From: Pseudomonas nunensis
GTDB lineage: Bacteria; Pseudomonadota; Gammaproteobacteria; Pseudomonadales; Pseudomonadaceae
Assembly: GCF_024296925.1 (NCBI RefSeq)
Contig: NZ_CP101125.1
Span: 4,404,501-4,468,500, forward strand
Length of the DNA stretch: 64,000 bases
Direction of reading: 5' to 3'
The notes under the pieces are model-generated. The model searched no databases, had not been told where the DNA came from, and was given only the letters and a program-made list of their open reading frames with translations. Below are positions 1 through 10,090 of this stretch, one piece after another. A program made the position numbers and the translations under genes. Positions within the stretch are counted from its first letter, which is position 1. Each line of letters opens with the position of its first letter.

Positions 1-24
1 ATTAAATTCAATACCTTGGCTCAT
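1..24 (-). CDS. fliE: FliE N-terminus (flagellar hook-basal body protein), cut by window edge
   Basis: Only the first eight codons are inside the window; they read MSQGIEFN on the minus strand, which matches the usual start of Pseudomonas FliE. The position directly downstream of fleR is also the normal place for fliE. FliE joins the MS ring to the rod in the basal body. Upstream, around 40-56 on the minus strand, is an imperfect sigma-54-like site (TTGC present, the GG element degenerate), so a sigma-54 promoter is possible but weakly supported. Confidence 0.65.
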
Positions 25-145
25 GGTCTACTCTCTCTGGCGACCCGCAATTTTTTGACACTCACTCGGCGGGTACTGAGGTGTTAGCAACAAGGGTGCC
101 AGCTCGACAGTCTTGCTTCACAAAAGCCACCCGCAGCAAAAACCA

Positions 146-236
146 CTGTGAGAGCGGGCTTGCTCGCGAAGGCGGTGTGTCAGGTACACAAATGTCGACT
201 GACACTCCCTCTTCGCGAGCAAGCCCGCTCCCACAG
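146..236. repeat. REPIN: inverted pair of REP sequences
   Basis: Two copies of a core like GAGCGGGCTTGCTCGCGA face each other about 35 bases apart, in the fliE-fleR gap. The left copy has TGTGAGAG instead of the usual TGTGGGAG. This is the P. fluorescens-type REPIN arrangement; it may also fold as an mRNA 3' structure after fleR. Confidence 0.9.
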
Positions 237-241
237 TTGGA

Positions 242-1621
242 TCAAGTGGCAAACAAATAGGCTTCTACATCCATCCCCGCATCACGCATTTGCGCCAGCT
301 TGTAGCGCAAGGTGCGCGGGCTGATGCCCAGGCGTTCGGCGGCTTCTTTGCGCCGGCCGCGCTCGGAACGCAAGGTGTCGATGATCATCTGAAACTCATG
401 GCGGCGCAGGTCATCGCCCAGGGCGCTGGCCGATTCAGCCTCGACTTCCACGACTCGCACAGCTGCCAACGCGGGCAACGGCGCACAAGCGACCGGCCCT
501 GACAGACAGAAATCCTGCGGCTGAATCAACCCACCCTGCTGCAGAATCAGCGCACGCTGGATGGCGTTATCCAGTTCCCGGACATTGCCCGGCCACGGAT
601 AAGCGATCAGGCACGCCTGGGCCTCCGGCGACAGTCTCGCCGCCGCGTGCTTCATTTTATTGACGTGTTTGGCCAACAGGCGCTCGGCCAGCGGCAGGAT
701 GTCGGCGGTGCGCTCGCGCAGCGGGCGCCAGGCCAGCGGAAAAACCGACAGCCGATAGTAAAGGTCTTCACGAAAACGCCCCGCCGCCACTTCACCGGCC
801 AGATCACGGTTGGTGGTGGCGACCACACGAATGTCCAGGCTGATTGGCTTGCGCGCGCCAACCCGCTCGACCTCACGCTCCTGCAACACGCGCAGCAACT
901 TGGCCTGAAGGCCCATGGGCATTTCGGAAATTTCGTCGAGCAGGATGGTCCCGCCGTCAGCCTGTTCAAACTTGCCGGCCTGGGCGGCGATGGCGCCGGT
1001 GAACGAGCCTTTCTCATGGCCGAACAACGTGGCCTCGAGCATGTTGTCGGGGATCGCCGCGCAGTTGATTGCAATGAACGGCTGGCTGGCGCGATGGGAA
1101 TGCTGGTGGATATAGCGCGCCAGCACTTCCTTGCCGGTGCCGGACTCGCCGGAGATCAACACGGTCGAATCGCTGCGCGCCACACGGGCGGCCAGTTCCA
1201 GCAGTTGCGCACTGGCCGGCTCGAAAGCAATCGGGCCTTCGCCGTCGCTGGCGCCGAGATTGCCCAGTGCATGCCGCGCCACCAGATCGAGCAAAGCCTT
1301 GGGCTCGAACGGCTTGACCAGATAATCCGCCGCGCCCTGGCGCATCGCATCGACGGCGCGCTCCACCGCGCCGTGCGCCGTCATCAGCAGCACCGGTAAT
1401 TGCGGCTGTCGAGCCCGCAACAAACCAAGCAGTTGGTGGCCGTCCATGCCCGGCATGTTGACGTCGCTCACGACCAGATTGAACGCCTCGACACCGACCG
1501 CGGCCAAAGCTTCTTCAGCCGAACCGACCGCCTTGTAATCGTGCCCCGCGAGCAGCAGCGTATCCGCCAGTGCCTCCCGGAGCGCGCGGTCATCCTCGAC
1601 CAGCAGAACCTTGATTGCCAT
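242..1621 (-). CDS. fleR: FleR, sigma-54-dependent response regulator of flagellar class III genes
   Basis: A 459-residue NtrC-type regulator. The N-terminal receiver has phospho-acceptor D53 (VVSDVNMPGMDG) and K103. The AAA+ domain has Walker A GESGTGKE at 158-165 and the sigma-54 contact loop at 205-210, which reads GSFTGA rather than GAFTGA. A Fis-type helix-turn-helix ends the protein. FleS phosphorylates FleR, which then activates hook, rod and filament-assembly genes through RpoN. The ATG at 1621 (MAIKVLLVEDD) is preferred over a GTG three codons earlier because a GGAG site, overlapping the fleS stop region, lies 8 bases upstream. fleS and fleR are translationally close and form one operon. 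Confidence 0.95.
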   Translation of the reverse strand: MAIKVLLVEDDRALREALADTLLLAGHDYKAVGSAEEALAAVGVEAFNLVVSDVNMPGMDGHQLLGLLRARQPQLPVLLMTAHGAVERAVDAMRQGAADYLVKPFEPKALLDLVARHALGNLGASDGEGPIAFEPASAQLLELAARVARSDSTVLISGESGTGKEVLARYIHQHSHRASQPFIAINCAAIPDNMLEATLFGHEKGSFTGAIAAQAGKFEQADGGTILLDEISEMPMGLQAKLLRVLQEREVERVGARKPISLDIRVVATTNRDLAGEVAAGRFREDLYYRLSVFPLAWRPLRERTADILPLAERLLAKHVNKMKHAAARLSPEAQACLIAYPWPGNVRELDNAIQRALILQQGGLIQPQDFCLSGPVACAPLPALAAVRVVEVEAESASALGDDLRRHEFQMIIDTLRSERGRRKEAAERLGISPRTLRYKLAQMRDAGMDVEAYLFAT

Positions 1622-1626
1622 TTCCT

Positions 1627-2838
1627 TCACTCCGCATCCGATGCGCTGGAAAACAACGGCAGAGACACCAGCGCACAGGTGCCGCGACCGAGCCGCGAGC
1701 GCAACTGCAATTCTCCCTGATGAGCGCGAGCCACTGCCTTGACCACGGTCAGGCCCAGGCCGGTTCCGGTGGTCTTGGTGGTAAAAAATGGCTCACCGAG
1801 GCGCGCCAGCACGGCCTCATCAATTCCGCTGCCGCTGTCGCTGACACACAAGCGCAGGTTGTTGCCACGGGTATACAGATGAACCTTGAGGCGCACCGCA
1901 CCTCCACTGGCTTGAATAGCATTCTCGATCAAATTCAGAATCGCCCCGACCAGGGTGTCGCGATTGCACAGCAACTCCCCGGCATGACTGTCGCACTGCC
2001 AGCGGATCGGCAATTCCTGGACATGGGTCAGCGCCGCCGCTTGCAGCGACTGCATCAGTTCCTTGGGGGTAACGCGATTGGTCAGCGGCAGTTCGCCGCG
2101 AGCAAATACCAGCATGTCGCGCACTTGGTGCTCCAGCTCGTGCAGACGCTCTTTCAAGCGGCCGGCGAAGCGCTGCTGGGTGGCGACCGGCAATTCCTGT
2201 TCAGTCAAATGACTGGCGTAAAGCAAAGCAGCGGAAAGCGGCGTGCGGATCTGATGGGCCAGTGAGGCAACCATGCGCCCCAGAGATGACAGGCGTTCAT
2301 GGCGCGCCAGTTGACCTTGCAGTTGGCGGGTTTCGGTCAGGTCATTGAGCAACACCAACTGACCGGGCTCGGCATCCAGCGAACGCGTGGCGATCGACAG
2401 GCGTCGACCGTCCTTGAGGGAGATTTCATGACCGTCGTCTTCACGGGGCGCAAAGCAGCGGGCAATCACTTGGCGCCACAGCTCGCCTTCCAGAGGCAGC
2501 CCGAGCAACTCGCACGCCGCCGGGTTGGCTTCGCGCACCATGCCCTGGGCGTCGATGACGATGACGCCGCCCGGTAACAGATCAAGGAGATTTTGCAGAC
2601 GGTTGGCCAGACGTTCTTTTTCCGCCAGTTCCTGCATGCGCTGGGCACTGACGACCGCCAGTTCACCCTTGAGCTCGGTGACCCGGGCTTCGAGCATGCT
2701 GTAGGAGTCAGTCAATTGGCTCGACATCTGGTTGAACAGGGCGAATGCCTGCTCAAGGCCCAGCCTGCTTGCCTGTTCTACGGACGACGGTTGCCCCGAA
2801 GCGTCAGGGACAGAAGACATCTGGGCGGCTTGGGGCAT
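1627..2838 (-). CDS. fleS: FleS, cytoplasmic sensor histidine kinase for FleR
   Basis: A 403-residue kinase with no membrane segments, so it senses a cytoplasmic signal. It has an N-terminal helical region (about 25-80), a PAS domain (about 82-170), a HisKA dimerisation domain with phospho-accepting H195 in LAHQIRTPLS, and a HATPase domain ending in a GTGLGL lid motif. The gene sits between fleQ and fleR, as in other pseudomonads. The start is an ATG behind a GAGAGAG site; an internal ATG at codon 7 is possible. A strong sigma-54 promoter lies about 60 bases upstream, consistent with activation of fleSR by FleQ. Confidence 0.95.
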   Translation of the reverse strand: MPQAAQMSSVPDASGQPSSVEQASRLGLEQAFALFNQMSSQLTDSYSMLEARVTELKGELAVVSAQRMQELAEKERLANRLQNLLDLLPGGVIVIDAQGMVREANPAACELLGLPLEGELWRQVIARCFAPREDDGHEISLKDGRRLSIATRSLDAEPGQLVLLNDLTETRQLQGQLARHERLSSLGRMVASLAHQIRTPLSAALLYASHLTEQELPVATQQRFAGRLKERLHELEHQVRDMLVFARGELPLTNRVTPKELMQSLQAAALTHVQELPIRWQCDSHAGELLCNRDTLVGAILNLIENAIQASGGAVRLKVHLYTRGNNLRLCVSDSGSGIDEAVLARLGEPFFTTKTTGTGLGLTVVKAVARAHQGELQLRSRLGRGTCALVSLPLFSSASDAE

Positions 2839-2890
2839 CGTGCTCTCTCGCTTGGCTGACCGTCAGTGAAACGGAACGTTGCGAGAGCTG

Positions 2891-2908
2891 TAGCAATACC
2901 CGTGCCTA
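2891..2908 (-). promoter_or_regulatory. Sigma-54 (RpoN) promoter of fleSR
   Basis: On the minus strand the sequence reads AGGCACGGGTATTGCT, with the invariant GG and GC exactly ten bases apart and close to the consensus TGGCACG-N4-TTGC. It lies about 53-70 bases before the fleS start. In Pseudomonas FleQ is the expected activator. Confidence 0.85.
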
Positions 2909-2948
2909 AAAAAAACCGCCTATAAATGAAGGACTTGAAAAACAGGCG

Positions 2949-4424
<1,476 letters not shown>

Positions 4425-4530
4425 GCAATAGCAACTTCCCTAGTCAACTCAATGCCCGAAATGAGGGGGCAAGCTAGACGCTTGCAGACACGTTATGCCT
4501 GTAGACGCCTGAAATCTGGAACCAGCCACT

Positions 4531-4559
4531 AGTTAAGTCAAAAAACCGTGCACAGTCAA
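4531..4559 (-). promoter_or_regulatory. Possible sigma-70 promoter of fleQ
   Basis: The minus strand carries TTGACT (4554-4559), 17 bases, then TTAACT (4531-4536), about 107 bases before the fleQ start. The -35 is good and the -10 is poor. No sigma-54 site was found here, which agrees with fleQ being at the top of the cascade. Confidence 0.4.
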
Positions 4560-4597
4560 ATTTATGGCGCACTATGTTTGGATTAACCCGGGATTAA

Positions 4598-4894
4598 TTA
4601 ACCAAACAGATGGTAAACCTTTGCGGCGTTTTGCGCTTGGTGGATCTGAGACATCTCGTCGACTATCGCTTGTCTCTCCCCCATTGCCACCTCAAGAAGC
4701 TCCTTGTAAACCCCAAGCAACTCCTCAAGATTGGCGCGCAACGCCACCTCGTCCAGCGAAGCTTCACTCAAGACGTCTTCCATGCAGGAACGGCAATCCA
4801 GGTCCAATTGACCGATAGCCTCCCAGTTGCGTTCGGCCAAAGCACCGACCAACGCTTCACGGGTTTGTTCGATTCGCTGCAATACAAGACTCAT
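4598..4894 (-). CDS. fliT: FliT-type flagellar export chaperone
   Basis: A 98-residue, helix-rich protein directly after fliS. The ATG at 4894 (MSLVLQRIEQTREAL) follows an AAGGAGA ribosome site with good spacing, so the longer upstream frame is not used. Its size, helical character and place after fliD-fliS match FliT, the chaperone that binds the cap protein FliD in the cytoplasm before export. Sequence identity in this family is low, so the call relies on context as much as on sequence. There are 10 bases between the fliS stop and this start. Confidence 0.8.
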   Translation of the reverse strand: MSLVLQRIEQTREALVGALAERNWEAIGQLDLDCRSCMEDVLSEASLDEVALRANLEELLGVYKELLEVAMGERQAIVDEMSQIHQAQNAAKVYHLFG

Positions 4895-4904
4895 GGTGAT
4901 CTCC

Positions 4905-5300
4905 TTAAAACTGCGGACCAGGCGCGGCGATGGCATCCCATCCTTCTTTTACCGTGCGCAGCAGACCGGCGACTTCATCGAGAATCCGCGGGTCACTCTT
5001 GATGTTCGCCTCGGCGAGACGCTTCATCATGTAGGCATAGAGACGGTCGAGCTCACCGACGGTATCGGCGGCTTTTTCAAGATCCAGGCCTTCACGCAAG
5101 CCACCGATGATCCCGATAGCCTTGCTGATCGACGTTCCCTTGCCGGGAATGTCCTTGCGCTCCATCGCGCCTTTGGCCTGAGCAATGCGATCCAGGCCGC
5201 CTTCCATCAGCATTTGCACCAAACGGTGCGGACTGGCTTCGGACGTCTGGGCTTGCGCCCCAACCTTCTGATATTGCCGCAGGGCTAACATCGGATTCAT
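4905..5300 (-). CDS. fliS: FliS, flagellin-specific export chaperone
   Basis: A 131-residue protein with the FliS pattern: an N-terminal YQKV segment, then SPHRLVQMLMEGGLDRIAQA and a four-helix bundle. FliS binds the C-terminal D0 helix of flagellin in the cytoplasm, keeps it monomeric and passes it to the export gate. The gene follows fliD but is separated from it by a hairpin terminator, and it has its own very good sigma-28 promoter upstream. Together with fliT it forms a short chaperone operon. Confidence 0.95.
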   Translation of the reverse strand: MNPMLALRQYQKVGAQAQTSEASPHRLVQMLMEGGLDRIAQAKGAMERKDIPGKGTSISKAIGIIGGLREGLDLEKAADTVGELDRLYAYMMKRLAEANIKSDPRILDEVAGLLRTVKEGWDAIAAPGPQF

Positions 5301-5339
5301 GTTCTACCTCATTGCCACTCAATGACTCGTATGACCAGT

Positions 5340-5366
5340 GTATCGTCTGCGAGCCTGGAAACTTTA
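5340..5366 (-). promoter_or_regulatory. Sigma-28 (FliA) promoter of fliST
   Basis: The minus strand reads TAAAGTTT (5359-5366), 11 bases, then GACGATAC (5340-5347). The -35 is a perfect match to the FliA consensus TAAAGTTT-N11-GCCGATAA, and the -10 matches at six of eight positions. It lies 40 bases before the fliS start. Confidence 0.85.
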
Positions 5367-5374
5367 GATCAGAA

Positions 5375-5419
5375 GACAAAAACCCGGCGCACGCCGAAAA
5401 GCGTAGCCGGGTTTTTGTC
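5375..5419 (-). terminator. Rho-independent terminator after fliD
   Basis: A 14-bp perfect stem (GACAAAAACCCGGC with its complement) closes a 17-base loop, and the stem itself supplies a T run on both strands. It lies between the fliD stop and the fliS promoter, so most fliD transcripts should end here. Confidence 0.8.
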
Positions 5420-5431
5420 GTCAGCCCATGA

Positions 5432-6853
5432 CTACTTGGCGGACTGCTGAGCGTTCAACGACGCGAAGAAGCCAGTGATGTTGCTGGCGGTAGCCTTCAT
5501 CTGGCCGACCAAAAGGTCCATCGCGTTGTATTTGGCGGTCAGGGATGCCGTCAGGTTGGTCACCCGCAGGTCCAGCGCCGTCTGCTGAGTGCTCAGGTCC
5601 TTCTGGACCTTGCTCAGACTGGTGTTGCGCTGATCGAGGATGCCACCGGTCTGGGAGTACGGCGTGATGGCCGCCGACATACGAGCAAGCAAGCCATTTT
5701 TGGTGTCAGTGCCGGAGAACAGGGTTTGTACCGAACTGCTCATCCCCGGGGTCGCCATCGCCTTGGCGTACTTGGTCGCATCGATGGTCAACGTACCGGT
5801 CTTCTGATCGGTCTGGATACCCAACTGCGACAACACCGACAATTGACCGCCCGCCCCTGGCGCCACCAGCTCATTGCGCACGGCAGTGATCAGGTTACGT
5901 GGCAGGGAGTCACCGGTCATGGCCGCGCCGATGGTCGGGTTGCCCTCATCATCCAGGCTTGGCTTGGTGAGAGTGGTCAGGGTGTTGATCACGGTGTTAT
6001 AGGCGTCGACGAACGTCTGCAACGAAGTCTTCAGGCCGTCGGTGTTGGTGCCTACGGTGACCGTAACCGGAGTCGCACTGGCAGCTACCAGGGTCATGTT
6101 GAGACCACCGACCGCGCCTGTGATTGTGTTGCTTTTGCTGGTGATGCTCAGACCATCGATCGTGACCAGTGCATCCTTGGCCAAGCCACCGATGTTGCCT
6201 GACGCGCCAGCGGCCGGAGTGGTCCCCAGACTGGTGGAACCGTCGATTTCCAGGCCGGCAATACCGCTGACCTTGAGGTCCGAGCCCGCACCCGTCACCG
6301 TCGAACCGATGACCAGACGCGAACCATTGGAGTCGGTGACAATGTTGGCGCTGATGCCCTTGCCTTGCAGCGTGGAGTTGATCGCGTCGCGGGTCGACTG
6401 CAAGGTCGCGCCACTGGCAATGGTTACCGGGTAATCAATACCATTTTGACTGATTTTCAACGTACCAGTCGGAATGGCACTGGTGGCTCCGCCGGCAAAC
6501 GCCGCGCTGGCCACTTTCGAACTGGTTGCCAGGTTATTCACGACAACGCTGTAGCTACCGTTGACCGCGGTGTTATCCGAGGTGACGGTCAATGTCGCCG
6601 GAACACTCGACGTCGCGGTAAAACCGGAAAACGCAGGCGCGTCTTTTTTGCCCAGGTTAGTCATTGCGGTCTGGAACGCAGCCAGCGCCGACTTCAACGA
6701 ACCGGTAGCGGAAATCTTGGCCGTGTTGATCGTCGTCTGATTGGTGATCAGCGTCTGTTTGGCCGATTTGTCGGAGTTGACCAGCGCGGTCACGATCGCA
6801 CCGATGTCGAGACCGGACCCTAGACCCGAACCCGGTAGAATTGGACTTGCCAT
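5432..6853 (-). CDS. fliD: FliD, flagellar filament cap (hook-associated protein 2)
   Basis: A 473-residue FliD of ordinary length. It opens with SPILPGSGLGSGLDIGAIV, the typical FliD N-terminal domain, has a Ser/Thr/Gly-rich variable centre, and ends in a predicted coiled coil with repeated Leu/Gln (about 400-465). It forms the pentameric or hexameric cap at the filament tip that folds incoming flagellin. The ATG at 6853 is chosen because an AGGGAGA site lies at good distance; the in-frame ATG two codons earlier directly abuts that site. flaG is upstream, and a terminator follows. Confidence 0.95.
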   Translation of the reverse strand: MASPILPGSGLGSGLDIGAIVTALVNSDKSAKQTLITNQTTINTAKISATGSLKSALAAFQTAMTNLGKKDAPAFSGFTATSSVPATLTVTSDNTAVNGSYSVVVNNLATSSKVASAAFAGGATSAIPTGTLKISQNGIDYPVTIASGATLQSTRDAINSTLQGKGISANIVTDSNGSRLVIGSTVTGAGSDLKVSGIAGLEIDGSTSLGTTPAAGASGNIGGLAKDALVTIDGLSITSKSNTITGAVGGLNMTLVAASATPVTVTVGTNTDGLKTSLQTFVDAYNTVINTLTTLTKPSLDDEGNPTIGAAMTGDSLPRNLITAVRNELVAPGAGGQLSVLSQLGIQTDQKTGTLTIDATKYAKAMATPGMSSSVQTLFSGTDTKNGLLARMSAAITPYSQTGGILDQRNTSLSKVQKDLSTQQTALDLRVTNLTASLTAKYNAMDLLVGQMKATASNITGFFASLNAQQSAK

Positions 6854-6935
6854 GTGCATCTCCCTATCTGAGTGTCGCCGGTCTTTTGACCACTACGCGC
6901 GGACAATGATCGTACAAACACGTTTCATGCCAGTG

Positions 6936-7316
6936 TCAGGCTTTGGCATCGAACAAAACATTACTGGCGTTGTGCAGGCTTTCAGCCAGTTTCATGGCCT
7001 CGGCCGACGGAATCTGTCGAATCACTTCACCGGATTCGCTGGCAATCACCTTGACGATGACCTTGCCGGACGTTTCATCGATGGAAAATTCGAGGTTACG
7101 CTTGACCGACTGAACGAACTTTTCGATCTCCTGAACGGCCATTTTCAACTTATCCGAGTTGTCCGAAGTGTCCGAGTTGTCTGAATTCGAGCTTTTTGCA
7201 GTTGCAGCGACAGCCTGGGGAATTTCGGCGCGAGGCGCATCCACCGGCTTATCGGTAGTGCTGACCGCCGGTTTCGGGGCCGGGTAAGACAGGTTCAGCT
7301 TCACGCTCATGTCCAT
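6936..7316 (-). CDS. flaG: FlaG family protein (filament length control)
   Basis: A 126-residue protein. The N-terminal half is a Pro/Ala/Ser/Asp-rich linker with repeated Ser-Asn-Asp runs. The C-terminal half (about 55-125) is the FlaG domain, including the motif SGEVIRQIPSAEAM. In Pseudomonas, FlaG affects filament length and lies between fliC and fliD, as here. Several in-frame ATGs cluster at the start; the one at 7316 has an AGAGGT site seven bases upstream and is preferred, with 7310 as alternative. The fliC terminator lies just upstream and I see no clear promoter, so expression may be by read-through. Confidence 0.88.
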   Translation of the reverse strand: MDMSVKLNLSYPAPKPAVSTTDKPVDAPRAEIPQAVAATAKSSNSDNSDTSDNSDKLKMAVQEIEKFVQSVKRNLEFSIDETSGKVIVKVIASESGEVIRQIPSAEAMKLAESLHNASNVLFDAKA

Positions 7317-7351
7317 GACCATCACCTCTTAACCTATTAACCTCTTAAACG

Positions 7352-7387
7352 GAAAAAGCGAGAGAGCACGCAAGCGCACTCCCCCGC
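7352..7387 (-). terminator. Rho-independent terminator after fliC
   Basis: On the minus strand a 14-bp stem with four G-U pairs (arms 7374-7387 and 7358-7371) has a very short loop and is followed by five T. It lies 18 bases after the fliC stop. Confidence 0.7.
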
Positions 7388-7404
7388 CAAAACACTATCC
7401 GATA

Positions 7405-8265
7405 TTACTGAAGCAGTTTCAGTACAGCGGATGGCAGCTGGTTAGCCTGGGCCAGAACAGCGGTGGAAGCTTGTTGCAGAGTTTGCTGTTTGGTCAGGTT
7501 AGCGGTTTCTGCGGCGAAGTCGGTATCTTGTACGCGACCTTGAGCAGCAGTAACGTTTTCAGTGATGTTTTGCAGGTTGGAGATGGTGCTGGTCAGACGG
7601 TTTTGCGAAGCACCCAGGTTTGCACGGGTTGCACCGATGGCAGCGATTGCAGCGTCGATCGCGGTGATCGCGTTGTCGATGTTGGCAGCAGCCGAGCTTA
7701 CGCCAGTACCGGTAGTACCGGTCAGAACTACAGTACCGCTACCTACGGACAGGCTGACGGCGTCGAACTTGGAGCTCAGAACCAGGTCGATGTGGTTGGC
7801 AGTACCAGTGTTGGAACCCACTTGCAGGGTCATGGTGCCAGCCGAACCGTCCAGCAGTTGCTTGCCGTTCAGGTTGGTCGAAGCCGCGATACGAGTCAGT
7901 TCGTCAGACATCTGAGCGAATTCGGCGTTGGTTGCGGTCTGGTCAGCAGTGCCGTTGGTGCCGTTACGTGCTTGTACAGCCAGTTCACGCATACGTTGCA
8001 GAATGTTGGTGGATTCTTGCAGAGCGCCTTCAGCGGTCTGAGCCATCGAGATACCGTCGTTGGCGTTTTTTACCGCAACGTTCTGGCCACGGATCTGGGA
8101 GGACATACGGTTGGAGATCTGCAGGCCGGCAGCATCGTCTTTAGCGCTGTTGATTTTCAGGCCGGAAGAAAGACGAGACATCGAAGTCGACAGAGCGTCG
8201 GAAGCGCGGTTCAGGTTTTTCTGAACGTTCAACGACGTGGTGTTGGTGTTTACTGTTAAAGCCAT
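7405..8265 (-). CDS. fliC: Flagellin FliC, short form
   Basis: A 286-residue flagellin with conserved N-terminal (1-about 140) and C-terminal (about 200-286) D0/D1 regions. Only a short Ser/Thr/Val-rich variable centre lies between them, so the outer D2/D3 domains are absent. The flg22 region recognised by plant FLS2 is at 30-51 and contains the conserved [13 protein letters not shown]. It differs from the P. aeruginosa peptide at five of 22 positions. The Ser/Thr residues of the centre are the likely glycosylation sites given the adjacent island. It has its own sigma-28 promoter and terminator, so it is a single-gene transcript. Confidence 0.97.
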   Translation of the reverse strand: MALTVNTNTTSLNVQKNLNRASDALSTSMSRLSSGLKINSAKDDAAGLQISNRMSSQIRGQNVAVKNANDGISMAQTAEGALQESTNILQRMRELAVQARNGTNGTADQTATNAEFAQMSDELTRIAASTNLNGKQLLDGSAGTMTLQVGSNTGTANHIDLVLSSKFDAVSLSVGSGTVVLTGTTGTGVSSAAANIDNAITAIDAAIAAIGATRANLGASQNRLTSTISNLQNITENVTAAQGRVQDTDFAAETANLTKQQTLQQASTAVLAQANQLPSAVLKLLQ

Positions 8266-8345
8266 GACGAATTCCTCGTTGGTTGGGTACTGCGGCTTCC
8301 GGCCCTGGCAACCGCCGGGTATGGCCTAGAGAACCTTCGTAATAG

Positions 8346-8372
8346 TTATCGTCGGAAATGCAGGTTGCTTGA
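8346..8372 (-). promoter_or_regulatory. Sigma-28 (FliA) promoter of fliC
   Basis: The minus strand reads TCAAGCAA (8365-8372), 11 bases, then GACGATAA (8346-8353). The -10 matches GCCGATAA at seven of eight positions, with the same GACGAT variant as the fliS promoter. It lies about 80 bases before the flagellin start. Confidence 0.75.
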
Positions 8373-8509
8373 GGGCTTTTTTGAAAAATATTGCCATCAC
8401 ACTGCCACCCCCTAGAAAACAAAGGCTTAGCAGCCTCTCACCACCCGAAAAATGACGCCATAAATCCGTCCGACACCCAAACATCCCAACCAGAGCCGTT
8501 GGTCGACTT

Positions 8510-8776
8510 TCAAAGCTGAACGCTTTCCAGCAAATCCACCAGTTCGTATTCCATGAAGTCGGCCAGTCCCAACCAATCCTGGCGCTCCTGGCACGCGAGC
8601 ATTTGTGTGAGTACCTGCGTCCATTTCAGCTGAATGTCCCGAGGCGCCGTCGACAACAAGCGCTGCGCCTCATCGAACACATCGACCATGGCCAGTGCCG
8701 CTTCGACATCCCGGCCCAGGCGGAACAGCCCGGCGCACTGCCGGCACTCGTCAACGCATTGCTCCAGCGCACTCAT
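8510..8776 (-). CDS. Small helical protein coupled to the Maf-type transferase, function unknown
   Basis: An 88-residue acidic, predicted all-helical protein with three cysteines in its first 16 residues plus one later. It overlaps the end of the DUF115 gene by four bases (ATGA), so the two are translationally coupled and very likely work together. It has no signal peptide or membrane segment. I do not recognise the family. Its size and helical nature recall flagellar chaperones such as FliT, which would suit a partner that presents flagellin to the transferase, but that is inference only. Confidence 0.7.
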   Translation of the reverse strand: MSALEQCVDECRQCAGLFRLGRDVEAALAMVDVFDEAQRLLSTAPRDIQLKWTQVLTQMLACQERQDWLGLADFMEYELVDLLESVQL

Positions 8777-10065
8777 TGCACGAACTCCTGATTGAAGCGC
8801 GTGCCGGCAATCATCGCGCCCGCCCGACTGCTGTTATAGAAGCGCACCTCGGGGTGTCCGGCGATGTATCGCTCCAGCTCACACAGGTAACTACGGAAAT
8901 TCAGCTGTGTGCGGACCCGCTCGCCGTGCCCGTCGCGCACCCAGTGACGGGCCAGATTCACCCCGGGCCCCAGATCACCATCACTCCAGCCGGCATGGGT
9001 CTTGTTCATCGGGAAGGCAAAGTCGGCACCAAACAACGTAATGCGTTCGGCGCCCATCTTCACGGCCAGGTCCACGGCCGGATGAATCACGCTGCCGCCC
9101 ACATACAACTCGGCCCTGGCGTACTGGCGTCGCAACGAGGCATAGACCGGGCTGGCCGAGTAACCGCCATAGCGCTTGCCCCTCCAGGCCTTCAACACCT
9201 CGGGATCGCTCATGGGCAGGTACACCAGCGGAATGCCGTCGGAGTCCTCAAAAGGCAAATGCCGGAAACTGATGCGCTGATCGATGCTCACCACCAGATC
9301 AGGTTTGATCCCGTGCTCACGCAACGGTCGATAGGCGGTGTCGACGCAGACGAACAGCGGCCGTTGCGCCTGCTCGCGAATCGCCGCCAACTGTTCGAAA
9401 TGACTTTCGAGACTCGGTCCGGTGCCGATCACGTAGATTTCCTGACCGGCGCATGTTCCGAACAGTTGCGCAACATCATCGTCGGCAAGCAGCACTTCAA
9501 GGCCGTCCTGCAAACGCTGGAGAATCACCGGGGATTGCGGATCGAAATCACGGTTGTTGAAGCTCAGGTGCACTTCACTGACCAAACGATCGCGAATTTT
9601 CGCGTTGAAGTCGTCCGCCAGCACCATCTCGGAGGGCAGCGCAAAGAACGGCGTGTAGATATCCGCTTGATCACCGGCGTACAGCAACTCCACGCGGGGG
9701 TCGTCGAGCCATTGCCGCTGGTCGAGCAGTTGCAGGACCAAGGCAAACAAGGCACCGTTGAGAATGTGCACATACAGCCGCTCAAGGTTGTCACGCTCAA
9801 GCAGCACAGCGGGCAAATCCCCCAGGCCGGTGCCATAGACATGCAACCGCGCCTTGTCCGCTGGCAGGCTGACCGCCTGCACCCGGGCTTCATGCACACG
9901 GTCATGCCGGCTGGTGAGCTGGATGCCGCCGATACTCAGCGTCGAACCCAACCCTTCGGACAACTCGGCCTGGATGGCCGTGCTGTCTTCCAGCATCAAC
10001 CGCGTATAGAGCGTCGGCCAGCGCCGCTCGATCACCCGGGCATTGTCGTCAAAGCTGTCGCTCAT
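8773..10065 (-). CDS. Motility-associated (Maf/DUF115, MptE-like) glycosyltransferase
   Basis: A 430-residue protein with the MptE-like DUF115 core. Its nucleotide-binding loop GTGPSL is at 214-219, followed by VCVDTAYRPLREHGIKPD and later GADFAFP, both typical of Maf proteins. Maf proteins transfer pseudaminic or legionaminic acid from the CMP sugar to Ser/Thr of flagellin in the cytoplasm before export. The gene lies between fliC and the pse genes, so CMP-pseudaminic acid is the likely donor and FliC the likely acceptor. A hairpin terminator separates it from the KAS III gene upstream. Confidence 0.85.
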   Translation of the reverse strand: MSDSFDDNARVIERRWPTLYTRLMLEDSTAIQAELSEGLGSTLSIGGIQLTSRHDRVHEARVQAVSLPADKARLHVYGTGLGDLPAVLLERDNLERLYVHILNGALFALVLQLLDQRQWLDDPRVELLYAGDQADIYTPFFALPSEMVLADDFNAKIRDRLVSEVHLSFNNRDFDPQSPVILQRLQDGLEVLLADDDVAQLFGTCAGQEIYVIGTGPSLESHFEQLAAIREQAQRPLFVCVDTAYRPLREHGIKPDLVVSIDQRISFRHLPFEDSDGIPLVYLPMSDPEVLKAWRGKRYGGYSASPVYASLRRQYARAELYVGGSVIHPAVDLAVKMGAERITLFGADFAFPMNKTHAGWSDGDLGPGVNLARHWVRDGHGERVRTQLNFRSYLCELERYIAGHPEVRFYNSSRAGAMIAGTRFNQEFVQ

Positions 10066-10090
10066 GCTGCCTCGCTGTACTTACAGGCAA

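Noticed and set aside
205..1630. Frameshift or second regulator within fleR
   Set aside because: The minus-strand frame is continuous with all domains in order; the other frames there are shadows.
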